From the NCBI GenBank assembly GCA_964016875.1, contig OZ024736.1:7509518-7573517 (forward strand): a stretch of DNA of 64,000 nt. The letters run 5' to 3'. The translations under genes and the position numbers were made by a program. The notes under the pieces were generated by a model that worked only from the letters and a program-made list of their open reading frames with translations, did no database searches and was not told the origin of the DNA. Below are positions 10,729 to 21,882 of this stretch, piece by piece (the stretch's first letter is position 1; every line of letters starts with the position of its first letter). The stretch comes from Fallopia convolvulus (taxonomy: Eukaryota > Streptophyta > Magnoliopsida > Caryophyllales > Polygonaceae).

Positions 10729-11130
10729 CGCATTTGGCACGCACGTCCTGTTCCGTTCTCTAAGTTGGGACACACGATCGTGCGCCTATGGTGTATGATT
10801 CGAAGATTTGCAACACTGTCTGCACGACCGTGCACATTGGTGCACGACCTTGGCCTTGATCGTGTGTTTCCTTCTTTTTGGCTCTTGAATTGTTCTTTTC
10901 CGGTCTCGTTGCCTCCTAGACTGAAGTCTTGATTCCACTATGTCTCCAAACGCGTCCCAATGAAGCTCGAACTTCTCCAAAGTACCTGAAAAGCATAAAG
11001 ATACGCGTGTAGACATCTATAACGTAAACTAAACTAAAAGTACTAGAAAACACAAGACAAATGAATGAAAACATACTAAACTAAAGTGCTAAATGCATGT
11101 CCTAAGATACTCTAAAATGCAAGCTATCGA
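10729..11130 (-). mobile_element. Right half of the interrupted older LTR
   Basis: Continues the sequence cut at 1913. It ends with 'ctaaaatgcaagctatcga', close to the LTR end 'ctaaatgcaagctatca' at 24728-24743. Overlapping frames at 10537-10932 and 10786-11016 have no recognisable domain. Confidence 0.5.
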
Positions 11131-12245
11131 TAGTACTCAATAGCTTCCTCCTATGCCAAGTATTGGTCATCTACATATGTCCCATCAAAAGTGGCAATAG
11201 GACAGGGGTAAAAAGGCATGGTGAAAACTTCCTAAAATGACAACACACAACTCGAGATTAGTCTATTCCACTAAAGCAATATAATCAGCTACATCACACC
11301 TTAATCAAGCCAAAAATTTCTCAATGCAATCCAATTCAACCAATTCGGTTTTTGGGATTTGAATTAAGGTAATTTGGTCGGAGATATGATAAGCTAATGA
11401 TAATCAAGGAAAGCAATCACTCTGGGTGAGAGTGGCTTCAAACTAGATAGGGTAGATCACTTATTCTCCAATAAGCAATATTCTGATTTTTTTGAATTTA
11501 TGCACAAAATAGTGAAATACTAGAATGTGCTGAATTAAAGCAAAAAAAGCAACCACGAAATTTATAGGCCACAAACTTTTTTTTTTTTGTAATAGGCGAT
11601 TTATACTACCAATGACACTATCTATAAGCCAAAAAAATAACAAAGAGATAATAAGGTGGTCGAAATTAATGTTTGGATTGCAAAGCAAAAATCAACCAAT
11701 AACTCAAGCAATTAAATCTCAATAAATCATGCAATAATCAATTGAAAACTCATAAAATTGTAGGAATTAACTAGCTAATCATGAAATTGCAACAAACTCA
11801 ACTAATCATCCTTAAAACATGCAAAATATCCCTTGAAAATCTTCTAGTTGGTTAATTGCTTGGGACAAGGTAAACACAAGGAGATTAGGGTTAGGGTTTG
11901 CATTTTAGGGTTCCTATTGGGGGGTGGCGATCTGGTTGTGGAGGTGTTTGATTGGACCGGTGGTGGTGGCAGACAAAAGGTGGCGGGGTGGTGGTTCGAG
12001 TGGTGGTGGTGAGTGACCCCAACTCGTGGTGGTGTCGGCGGGATTATGGTGGTTGTGGTGCGGTTTTGGTGATAAAAAAATTCAGGTTTGGTCTCTAAAA
12101 TTGTAACTTTGGGTAAAAGTATGAACTTTGGGATCAAAAATTGAATTAAATTGAACTAGAAAGCGAAAAAGGTAATAAATTTTTTTATGGCTTGACGTTG
12201 GAATATGATACCACTTGATACAAATTAAGTGGCTCTAATACCACT
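11131..12245 (-). mobile_element. Leader of a second, related Gypsy element
   Basis: Aligns by eye with the leader at 8242-9567: 'cacaccttaatcaagcca' near 11295, the TTAGGG patch near 11885, the GGT-rich patch at 11930-12060 and the terminal 'gttggaatatgataccactt' near 12192. A second primer-binding-like copy 'ggctctaataccactt' ends at 12246, so the PBS region is partly duplicated. No gag remains; it was replaced by the older LTR. Confidence 0.65.
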
Positions 12246-12545
12246 TGATACGTGATTGCCCGGAATTACTCCTTAATAATCTCGTATGCGACTCCACATG
12301 ATCCCCTCTTGCCTTGTAAATCTAAATCAAACCAATTTCACTATCAATCTCAACTTTCTTGTACAACAAGTCAACTGAATTTTCGAATCAATGATGTATG
12401 AACGAACTGATTTGAACGACTAGATTGAATCAAAGAGATAGCTCAATTAGAAATGTTCGATCACTATTTTCAATTGATGAACTAGATTGATCTTTAAAAA
12501 TCAACTAGACCTAATCAAATTGACCACCTAATAATCCAAATTATG

Positions 12546-12597
<52 letters not shown>

Positions 12598-13475
12598 ATC
12601 CATCAATGTTGATTGAATGAACGAAATCATATTTGCTTTAATTGGCCCAAGGAATAGAATAAATCCAATTTATGGTTTATCTATTCTCAAGCTGATTTTT
12701 ATTAAATATAAAAACAAGGTATAAATAGAGTACAAACTAGGATATCCTTGGAGCCCAAGGAATGGTCATGGACGACCCTAGTAAGGGTGTTTATGATATT
12801 TTCTTGCTCTCCAAGATATATTAGATATAATTGAAAGCATCTATCCTAATTCTCCTTATCAATTAAATCAATTAAATAACTTAAGGAATAAGAAAACTTA
12901 AAAACTAATCCTAAAACTCAAAAGATATAATAATAATAAAGGAAGATATTTTTGTCACTAACAATAAAGCGTATGACCGAAAATATGCTCAAAGATAATA
13001 TCTAGCTAAAGAGAGAATTAAACTAAAGATAAGATACTCGCAAGACTTGAACAACTCTCAATATATCGTATTTTTCGCCTCTTTTCTGCTGGATTATGGA
13101 TTTGATATAAACTAAAAAGTTATATAACTTTTAATTATCTTTCCAATGCATGCTGAATGGACTAAAGATCAATTTTCTAGCCCAAGTTATGACCATTTTA
13201 CTGAACACTGTTTTCCATTTGACGAACATCTTAACTTTCTGAACTTTCTGAACTTAATCCTCTTTCTTTGTGGCCTTGGACGCCATGGATGGATATTTTG
13301 AAGAGATAATATCAAATCCATGAAAACCTTTTTAAAATTAAATGCTCGGGACTTTATTAAAGGTCTTGGTCTTTGGCCTCTATTAGTCTTCAACGAATCA
13401 TTGGCTTGGATCCTCCCTTGATTTGTACCAAATATGAATTGATCGATGCTGAATAAAGAGTTTATGGGATCATCA
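12246..13475 (-). repeat. 5' LTR of the second related Gypsy element
   Basis: Starts TGATACGTGATTGCC directly after the PBS-like sequence and follows the LTR at 9568 through several shared blocks ('aattgatgaactaga', 'tattctcaagctgattttta', 'ctccaagatata'). After about 13060 the similarity is lost and the right end is uncertain; it must end before the bZIP pseudogene. It contains a (GA)n run. Confidence 0.6.
12551..12593. repeat. (GA)n microsatellite in LTR
   Basis: About 21 uninterrupted GA units; the sister LTRs have only a few GA units at this position ('agagagaga'). Confidence 0.95.
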
Positions 13476-13551
13476 TCTATCTGGTTAGATCTTCATTGCA
13501 TGAATCATTGTGAGTGGTAGTGGTAGTGGTAGTGGTAGGTAATTCGTGTTT

Positions 13552-14090
13552 ATGGATGATGGAGAGATATTCTTGGGATGTATTGGTGATCAACAACCGA
13601 GCCATTGCTCTATCGACAATTTGATTAATGAGTTGTTGAAGGATACGCATGAGTGCAATCGCATCCACACGTGTAATCCCCCAAGCTTCGATAACTCTCA
13701 TACTCACACACATGCTTTCAATTTCACACAACATTGCAGAATCTATCGAGAAGAAGACCGAAAAGCGGCAATCGTTGGGTAACCGGGAAGCAGTTCGAAA
13801 GTACTGCCTCAAGAACTTGGCCTGAACTGCTTCCCTGGAGGATGAGCTTCTTAGACTCAAGGTTGTGAATCAACAACTCTTGAAGAGGTTACTTAGACCT
13901 TCAAGTTGCACTGCAAGCGGAGGTCGTCAAGCTCTTTTCCTTACCAAAAATTTGTTGTTGATCCTAGCTTGCCGGGTGGATCTTAGATGAACATGAAGAT
14001 TCCTAGAATGTTGAAAAATGCTAAAGAGATCTATCATCTAATACAATCAAAATGGGAAGATTTTGTCAGATGTACTAATGTGATTTGCTT
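13552..14090 (+). pseudogene. F-group bZIP transcription factor pseudogene (bZIP19/bZIP23-like)
   Basis: The reading starts at ATG 13552 with MDDGEIFLGCIGD. It continues to a Cys/His-rich stretch NRIHTCNPPSFDNSHTHTHA, which resembles the zinc-sensing region of Arabidopsis bZIP19/bZIP23, activators of zinc-uptake genes. After a frameshift near 13735 the next frame reads AESIEKKTEKRQSLGNREAV then RKY, the hallmark of this group's basic region. An in-frame TGA (13818-13820) follows, then the zipper SLEDELLRLKVVNQQLLKRL and, after another frameshift near 13890, LQVALQAEVVKLFSLP. The basic region is degenerate (YCLKNLA instead of YREKKKA). Translation cannot give a DNA-binding protein. The antisense frame at 13477-13860 is a shadow. 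The family call is by motif memory; I am fairly sure of it. Confidence 0.78.
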
Positions 14091-14109
14091 TCAGTGTAGC
14101 TTACTCGAT

Positions 14110-14496
14110 ATGTCTTTTTTTTTTTTTTAATCACTCGATATATGTTTCAACTCTTGGGTAGTTGGATTTTGATGGATATTCAAGTATACATATATGCAGG
14201 TATAAACATTAATTGGGATTGGGATTCATAGGCAAGTCACGATAGGATGCACACCAAATAATCAACCAAACAACCCAATTGAGTCATGATGGACTATATT
14301 TAGCTGCACAACTAGAAATGAACTTTTGCGGCAGGAGCAAGAAGCAACACATCCCATATAATCTAAACTTGGTTCTATACTAGAGGGCAAAGTGGACATG
14401 AAAACAACACCAGTAGTCAGTCCACTCGAGGCTGTTTCAATCAGCTTAGCAAAATACTCGAATCTATCTATCTGGTAAACAAAATTCAGCAAGAGC
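14110..14496 (-). other. Probable 3' untranslated region of the MSI gene
   Basis: Non-coding sequence downstream of the MSI stop codon (14497), with an A/T run at 14115-14130 that could mark the intergenic boundary with the bZIP pseudogene. The exact poly(A) site cannot be set. Confidence 0.35.
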
Positions 14497-16714
14497 TCAG
14501 TATTCAACATCTTCATCACCGTAAAGGCTTTCTTCTGCGAGTTGCCAGACCTGAAGTGTATTGTCATCAGCCACGCTGGATATGACCCATGGCTTGTGCT
14601 TGTTCCAAGAGAAGTCTGATATTTTATCCTTATGCCCACCATGTGAGAAAAGCAGTTCTGGAGGTCCGTCTTCTGCCTCTCCTTCCTGCTGCTCGTCGCC
14701 AATTCTGCATACCGGTCAAAACTTCAGTTCTTGTGTAATAGTGACTAATGACAGCACTAACTCCAATACACTACTTACCTGTTAAGATCCCAAACCATCA
14801 ACCGCCTGTCATCAGCACAAGACGCTAGAATAGTTTCATGATTTGGATCCCACTCAACCTGAAATACATCCTCCCTGCAACAAAAACAAACAAACCCATG
14901 ACGAGATGAAATTAACACAAATGTATGATAATATCAATTTGCAAGCTTCAATGAACTGGTGGAATCAAGCAGACTCGCCACGTACGTGTGACTAGACAGG
15001 GCATGAAGTGGCGAGTTCAGCTTCCGCATATCAAACATCCCAATAGTAGTGTCTGATGAAGCTGTGGCAAGAATCCATTCATTGTAAGAATTGAATGCCA
15101 AATAATTAACCTAAAAATGAAAATATCAATTTATTAGAGTAAGCACAGGATAACTTGAGATTTAGAAGCACCAGTATCTACAGTTACATGTAGTATGTGA
15201 CTATACATGAGTTTAACAATACATCAAACATTGGGTGAAAGATCAAACGCAGTCAAATAAACAAGATTAATTTTCAATTTGGCGTACCTCTTTTTCATGA
15301 GCAATGACAGAATGTTGAGGCTTTTCCAAACGCAGATCCCAAATCATCAAACGGCCATCATCCCCCACGGATCCAAACAGATTTTCATTTTTCAAATGCC
15401 ACGAAACATCTCCAACCACAGCTTCATGGCCCTAGAGGCAAACATGCACACTAATGAATAAAGGCTGGCCAATGATAGAAGCCGCAAAAAGGTTGGATTC
15501 TATAATATATTACCTGATATACACGCATTGCATCAAGAACTGTATGATGTGGCATTGAAGATACATCCCACAAGCATATCTTACAATCATTTGAGCCACT
15601 CAACAAATAGCCTTCCTTGTAAGGATTCCAAGACAATCCAAACCCTTCTTTCTCATGGCCTTTCAATCGGAAATCAGGAGCAAATGCTCCCCCTTCTTCT
15701 TCTGCACAGGCCTGCTTGGTTATGGAAAAAACATACACCTCCAGTCCATTTGTTTTTGCAGCAACAAGATTGGCATTCTGAGGCATACACCTAGATCTGT
15801 TCACTTCCCCATCAACACGCATTCTCTTCACAATCTCCACCTAAACGAATATGACATCAACTAGTAAAAAAGCCTTTATTTCCATTTAAGAGCACAAAGG
15901 AATAGGAACATTTTCATTCTTTCAACTTGAGATTTATCCAAAAGATGCTAGTGGAAAGCGCTGTAAAAATTGCGGACAGTAAGTAGTTGAGAGAGCATTG
16001 AACTCTTCTTGTAGCATATTCTGGATTGATCACTCTAATTGCATTTACACCAGGTCTGGTCTCCTTGATGTAGCTACCCCGCACCAAATATACCCTTCAT
16101 TAGCAACGCCCCCTCCTAAAATTTCCCTTTCCCATCACCTTCCGTGGAAAACTTTCAAGACATGCTCAAAGCATCAATTCTAACAAAATAAGAGGACGAC
16201 AGAAAAAAAGAACCACAATCTCAGGAGAAAAATAAGGCAAATAACGATTTCATAAATATTTTTCGCTGATGCAATCAATTGAGAGCAAGGAGCGCCCTAT
16301 TTCTAGTTGGCATATCATCGAGCACGTAGGAAGCAATGCAATCAATTGAAAGAATCCAACGAACTGTACATACCAGCCAATTACACAGAAACATACAACA
16401 CATCTAAAGAGTAAAGAAGACGCGGTAGCAATTACCTTGGGCACCAAGGGGCAGGGGCCGTCGTTGGATGGGAGGTAGGCGTCGGCGACCATGAGAAAGT
16501 TCGGAGAGGCGTCGGAGGTGTGGGTGCCGAGTACGAGTCTGTGAACGGAGAGATCTGGATCTGCTCCCGTTTCGGGTTGAGAAGGGAGCCATTGGACGGT
16601 AAGGGAAGGCCACTCGAGAGGGTGAGAGATGATGAGATCGTAGAGAAAAGGAGTGTTCTTCTTCCACACTGAGAACTCCTCCTCCACCTGCGCCGCTATC
16701 TCTTCTTCTCCCAT
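14497..16714 (-). CDS. MSI3: WD40 histone-binding protein, MSI2/MSI3 type (CAF-1 p48/RbAp48 family)
   Basis: Six exons on the minus strand: 16436-16714, 15514-15840, 15288-15431, 14986-15110, 14779-14874 and 14497-14704. All introns are GT-AG and the joined frame encodes 392 residues. The start MGEEEIAAQ is chosen because the H4-binding helix FSVWKKNTPFLYDLIISH (residues 14-31) and LEWPSLTVQWLP follow at the family's usual distance. WD blades include GHEKEGFGLSWNPYKEGYLL, NDCKICLWDV, LATASSDTTIGMFDMRKLN, VFQVEWDPNHETILAS and DRRLMVWDLN; the C-terminus has PPELLFSHGGHKDKISDF. RVDGEVNRSRCMPQ favours MSI2/MSI3 over MSI1. The protein is slightly shorter than the Arabidopsis ones (about 415-424) because of a short acidic tail. 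Such proteins carry histone H3-H4 in nuclear chromatin complexes. No damage seen; this is the only intact cellular gene. MSI2 versus MSI3 cannot be separated. Confidence 0.93.
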
Positions 16715-17015
16715 CTCTCCCTTTTCCTCTCTCCTTCCCGCCGGGAGAAAAGCATTATTATGTATAAGACGCCATGGCTCCTGCCAAAAACAAAAACCCT
16801 GGTTGGAATGGGCCGTCAATCTGTTTATCAATCACAACTTACCATTTCAGTACTTTCGGCCCAACTTTGAATTTTCTTTTTGCATGTACAAGGCCCAAAT
16901 ATGTGGTCGATATATCCTTACACCTCTAACTCTAAGTAAGCAGGGAACAGTGTGAATACTAAAAGTATAAGCAGTGGTGACTTCGGGCATCTAGATAAAC
17001 GGTTAAACCTTAATG
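16715..17015 (-). promoter_or_regulatory. Compact promoter/5' UTR of the MSI gene with site II and telo-box motifs
   Basis: Three TGGGCC/GGCCCA words (16809-16814, 16858-16863, 16892-16897) and one AAACCCT telo box (16794-16800) lie within 200 bp of the start codon. In plants this pairing is typical of genes expressed in dividing cells (ribosomal protein and PCNA-type promoters), which suits a chromatin-assembly factor. A five-codon upstream ORF (ATG at 16775, stop at 16758) would lie in the leader if transcription starts above it. No clear TATA box is seen. The promoter space ends at a hAT-type insertion. Confidence 0.5.
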
Positions 17016-17023
17016 GTAGTACC
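17016..17023. repeat. Target-site duplication GTAGTACC (left copy)
   Basis: Exact 8-bp repeat at 18131-18138 on the other side of the hAT-type element. Confidence 0.85.
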
Positions 17024-18130
17024 TAGGGGTGGGCACGGTTGGTTAACCGGAGTTTCGGTTAACCGGACATCGGTTAACCGGAACTTCGGTTAGTAAATTT
17101 CAATAACCATAACCGTACCGTTCGTTATCGGTTAACCGTGATACTCGGTACGGTTTATCGGTTAACCGACTTGTTTTAATTTTTAATCAAAAATCATTTT
17201 TTTTAATAAAAAATTACCTTATTTTTCAATAAAATTAACTTAAATTTTAAATTAAATATAAAATACAAAAAATTGTCTAAAATACAAACCAATCCGACTG
17301 CACTCCTCCGCAGGCAGGTTTGATGTTGTAGCATTATATTTAATTAATATGTTTCTTTTTTTTTATTTTTGTTGTATTTTTATACGGTTGTTGATGAACA
17401 TTGATTTAGGGATTTTTGTTGATCTAGGTATTTTTATGTATGTGAAATCATAATTAGGTGGTGGTGTGCATATGCTCTTGGGTGAAGTGTGTTATATTTG
17501 AGAGTGAAAGCCATAGGCCCATAATTCATAAGTGAAGGTGCATCGTATTTTTATGTACAACTTATAGAAATTAATACCTAAAATTTGTATAAGAAGCCTT
17601 AGGCCTATAAAGTGGAATGAAAAGATATATCCAAAATATACTAGTTAATATAAAAATAAAAAATTGTAGGTCCAATATCAAATACCGCATAGTTTGAGCT
17701 TAGGTCAGAAAATTTGGGAAATTCTTAGCTTTTATAGTCCTGCAAGGCCCAAACTGGAATGCGTTAATTTTTTTTATTTACTCAATTCATTTGTATTGTC
17801 TCATACTCTTGACTCTCTGAGCGTATTGAAAAAAAATTAAACTATAACTATAAACAAAATTTATGATAACTAGTTTATTATTTATCAAAATGCATTTATT
17901 TAGATATATCATTCCCTTTTTAAAAACATATAATATATAGTAAAAATATTATCGGTTCATCGGTTAACCGCCCGTAATAATATTCATAACCGTATCCGAA
18001 CCGTTGAACCGTCAAAAGTATCGGTTGGTTAACCGTAACCGAAATTTCGGTTCGGTTAACCGTAAAAAGTGATCGGTTCTTCGGTTTTTCGGTTCAGTTT
18101 TTCGGTTACGGTTTTTTTTGCCCAACCCTA
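17024..18130. mobile_element. Non-autonomous hAT-type element with GGTTAACCG subterminal repeats
   Basis: 1107 bp flanked by an exact 8-bp duplication GTAGTACC. Terminal inverted repeats are TAGGGGTGGGCA / TGCCCAACCCTA. Both ends are crowded with CGGTTAACCG words (17035-17170 and 17950-18070); such subterminal arrays are usually transposase-binding sites. No transposase frame inside. A second copy of the family is at 39216-40255. The 8-bp duplication and termini point to hAT. Confidence 0.85.
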
Positions 18131-18138
18131 GTAGTACC

Positions 18139-19060
18139 CAAAGGTCAACGATTCGACTCTCATGGGCAGTACCCTCACCAAAAAAAAATATAAGCAGTGG
18201 TTGCCCATTTATTTTGATCATCAAATTATATTATATAAGTCGTCTCTCTCAAGTCAAATAAATGCACTACATTTATTTTTTGATTTTCATCAATATTAAA
18301 ATAAAATAATTATTTGAAAATTTATTTGAATACATTATATACATATTTACAAATTGACTATTTATCTCCATTCAAATATTTGAGATTCTTCTTTTAGAAA
18401 AATATTAATAATAAACACTATGTATGATATAAAACATATAAAGAAATAATATCATTTTTCATAAAAATGACAAAATATTATTGTTGGTCATTCACAATTT
18501 CATATGCACGAGACCCACATTAATTTGAATTCGAAAAAATTAATTAAAAAAAATAAAGCGGCGAAATTGATGGTAGATTGAACAAATAAATTTAAAATAA
18601 TTCCAATCAAATTTAGATGGAAAAGAAATTTTTTATATCTTAAATTGCTATGTAGTGTACACCGATTACATAATCAAATACTCAGGTTATTTTTGTATGA
18701 TTTGCAATATTTTATTTTCTTTTAATTGTATGATTAGTTATGATATTTCATAATACAATTCAATAAATTATAATTTAGTAAACTTGCATATGTTATAATT
18801 TTCAAAAACCTAGACATTTGAAATAATAACAAACATAAAATATAACTTTTGACTCGTCAACGGACGGGATTGGCTCTCTAGTAAAAATAATATCTCTCTC
18901 TTCCACCTCTTTTATGATCAAATTTATGCCCAAATTAAATCTAAAAATCTCAATGGTTGCCTAACCACAAATTTATGCCCATTTAAGTGTCTTATTTTTT
19001 TTAATGTTTCCTCTTCATTTTTTTTGGACACATGGCATCTCTACGTTGAATACCCAAAGA
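18139..19060. other. AT-rich intergenic DNA, nothing recognised
   Basis: No open frame of note, no terminal repeats recognised, no RNA gene seen. Confidence 0.6.
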
Positions 19061-19297
19061 TGAATATTGTTCATCACAATGACCAGGGCAAAGCCCTCTC
19101 TCTTCCCTATTTACAGTCGCTCTCCACTTTTAATCTTTTTTTATTGCCTCTCTCCTTTGATGACTAAGTTTTGGACAACCGATGAGAGTGCTCTAAACAA
19201 TCTCCATTCCCCACTATATTTGCTAAACATAAAGATATTGTTCGATTGCCCTTACTTCTCAATTTTTCAATTTCTTCCTCTCTATTTACAATGCTTG

Positions 19298-19344
<47 letters not shown>

Positions 19345-20927
19345 TCCTTCTTCGATTGTTTCGCACAACCTTCTTCGTCTCTCTCGGTCTTCTCCTTCTC
19401 CGTGTGCCTTTGCTTCTTCACTTTTAACTACCTTATCCACTAGGTCAGGTGCGTTGTTTAGGTGAGTCCAGGATGCTCTCCTTCCTCATATTTGGTTAAT
19501 AATAGGTTTTAATTCGATCTATATGTAACTTTTAGGTATTCGACCTTTCGAGTGAGTTGCAAATCACTTTTTTCAACTTTCTAGCTCCTTTAAATGCGTC
19601 GTTATGTATGAATCTAGGTTTCAATTTGATATTAATGTGTTTACTTCTACATTTATTTCCCTTTATTTCTTTTGTGTTTTGTACACCTAGGTCGAAATTC
19701 ATTTTACTTGCCTTGCTAGGTTTATGCAGATTACTAATCTAGACGACTCTTCCCCTTCCCAATCAAAGGCAATATCCGAAATTTTCCTCTTGCTTTTACG
19801 ATTGCATAGCGTTCAATTGCTACTGCCTTCAAGGTGTTCACTAAAATGCCCAAAAGAGATTTAGGTGAAACTTAAGTGATAGAGTGTTTCATCTTTAACC
19901 TATCTTTTTTATAATATGTATACTTACATCGTGGTTGGGTGTTCTTATTTTTTATTGGAGTTGTATTATGCTAAAAAAAATTGGACTGTTTCAGGTTTAA
20001 TTTTTGGTTTCATCATGTTCAACCTATTTTTTTAGCTAAAACTGTCTAATTTGATTAGAATTTATGGCTTTTAGACTCTCTTATTTTGGGCTTTCTATTG
20101 AATTTTGTAAACTTCGGGACTGAGGTGAGTTTCTTTCATATTAAGTGGGATTATTGATCTTGTTTTTTTTTATTGGATTGAAATGTGTATATTTGCATTG
20201 AATCTTGCAAATTTGCCAATTGTTAGGAAAGCCTCTATGTACCGGTTGTTTGATAAACATTTACTTCTTGAGAAGGTAATGGACTGATATGGATTGATGA
20301 ATCATGAACACCGTGCTTATAATACCTTCTTATTTTCTGTTAATCGAGTTTTTTGTTTGCTTGCTCTTTGCTTAAGGAAAAACCATGTTCAATTTAGAAT
20401 GTTTTAGTCAATGATAAGATTTAATTGCTTTCAATTTCATGTTTTTCTTGATAATTTCTTCCTTTGCAATTCCATTTCTTACCACTTGGGTTATTGACTA
20501 GTTGAAGTAGAGGCTATCAAAAACTTTAATTAATTAATAGAGACAATATTTTGACGTTTATCTTAGCACATGAAAAAAAATATAAAACATTAGTTTGAAC
20601 AGGAAATAGTTTTATTTGTAATCTGATTCCCAAACGCTCCCTCTAAACAACTATAGGTTAAAAAAACAATATTTGCCTTGCGGTTTTTCCTTGTTTTCAA
20701 GGGTTGTATGGAAGTATATATGGATTGTACTGTTTGTTGAAAAACAATGGTTCTCTTGCTCATGTGGTTACATTGATTAATTTTCCTTTGGCTTACTTTT
20801 CAAATTCATGTATACCTTATTATCATGCATGGTTTACTTTTCATTCTACGTAGTTTTAAAGTTTCATATGTTGGTCATCGAGATAAAGTTCTTAAATTAA
20901 TCCAAATTTTATCTTCTAGCAATTTTT
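19061..20927. other. Non-coding DNA with UTR-like pyrimidine-rich stretch
   Basis: Pyrimidine-rich 19080-19440 with a CT microsatellite, followed by TTTAG|GTGAGT at about 19458, looks like the leader and first donor site of a plant gene. No exon with recognisable protein follows before 21883. It could be an eroded gene or a transposon leader. Confidence 0.35.
19301..19341. repeat. (CT)n microsatellite
   Basis: About 20 CT units. Long frames read through it on both strands (19067-19465, 19164-19421) are simple-repeat artefacts. Confidence 0.95.
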
Positions 20928-21515
20928 TGATGAGTGGTAACAATAAGAATGTAATATGATGGGTTCAAGTGTGTTTTCATGCTGGTTTTGTATTGTTTTA
21001 GTGCGTGAAGGTGTTGTTCAAATTTTGGCTATATGATGGATAAATGGGTTGTTGATTTTATTCCCTACTTTGGTGGATTTTTTCTACTCTTTTTTTTTTT
21101 TGAATTTTCAACTTCTTTAGTTTAGGATAGTAAGCATCTTCACTTTAGGGTCTAACTTTGTGTTGATTTTTGTACTATTCATGGTCATTATTGCGATATA
21201 ACTTCAGTTTAGCCCAACATTTATTTGATGAGTGGTAAGAATAAGAAAGTAATATGCGGGGTTCAAGGGCGTTTTCCTTCTAGTTTTGTACTGCTTTAAT
21301 GGGTGAAGGTGTTGTTCATATTTTGGCTACATGATAGATAACTAGGCTATTGATTTTGTTTTTGCTTTGGTGAAGTTTTTTTTACTAGTGTTTTGGTGAA
21401 TGTTCAGCTTCTTTAGTTTAGGATAGTAAGCATCTTCATTTGAGAGTCCAACTTTGTCCTAGTTTTGTACTATTCAAAGAGGTTATTGTGATACAACTTC
21501 AATTTAGCCCGATTT
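20928..21515 (+). repeat. Imperfect 297-bp tandem duplication, two copies
   Basis: The unit starting 'ttgatgagtggtaa' at 20928 recurs at 21225. Copies share 'agtttaggatagtaagcatc', 'gtgaaggtgttgttca' and 'acttca(g/a)tttagccc'. They are diverged, so the duplication is old. No coding function seen. Confidence 0.75.
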
Positions 21516-21882
21516 ATGGCTCTTACTTGAACTTTGTTTATGATCAATTGTTTGTTTGCTTAATATTTTTTACTTGGGATTCTGATATGTGTTCTTTAGT
21601 TTCTCTTAGTATGTATGGCATTGGATCTTACACTAACAAAAAAGAAATTTATTACGTCAAGTTAGAGTGATAGAGTGTGCAATCGTTCACATCTCCTTTT
21701 CTCATGAGCAGGTGACATTATTCTATTCATAATTTATCATGAGTTGTTATTTTTTGTTTTTTTCTCTTTAGGTTACAAATGGGGTTTTTAATGGGTAGTA
21801 TAATCTCGATTAGCTCTATCAATGCTTGAAGAAGACACATGAGAGGGGCTAATTCATACATCATCTAGAGTAGAGACAATGT
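21516..21882. other. Non-coding spacer
   Basis: AT-rich, no recognisable feature; ends at the LTR starting TGATACGTG. Confidence 0.5.

Noticed and set aside
13477..13860. 127-codon minus-strand frame
   Set aside because: Antisense shadow of the bZIP pseudogene; the C-terminal Thr run comes from a GGTAGT repeat.
19067..19465. 132-codon plus frame and 85-codon minus frame
   Set aside because: Driven by the CT microsatellite; no domain.
19800..19870. Short peptide AFKVFTKMPKRD resembling a PPR repeat
   Set aside because: Too short, no neighbouring repeats, no open frame; likely chance.
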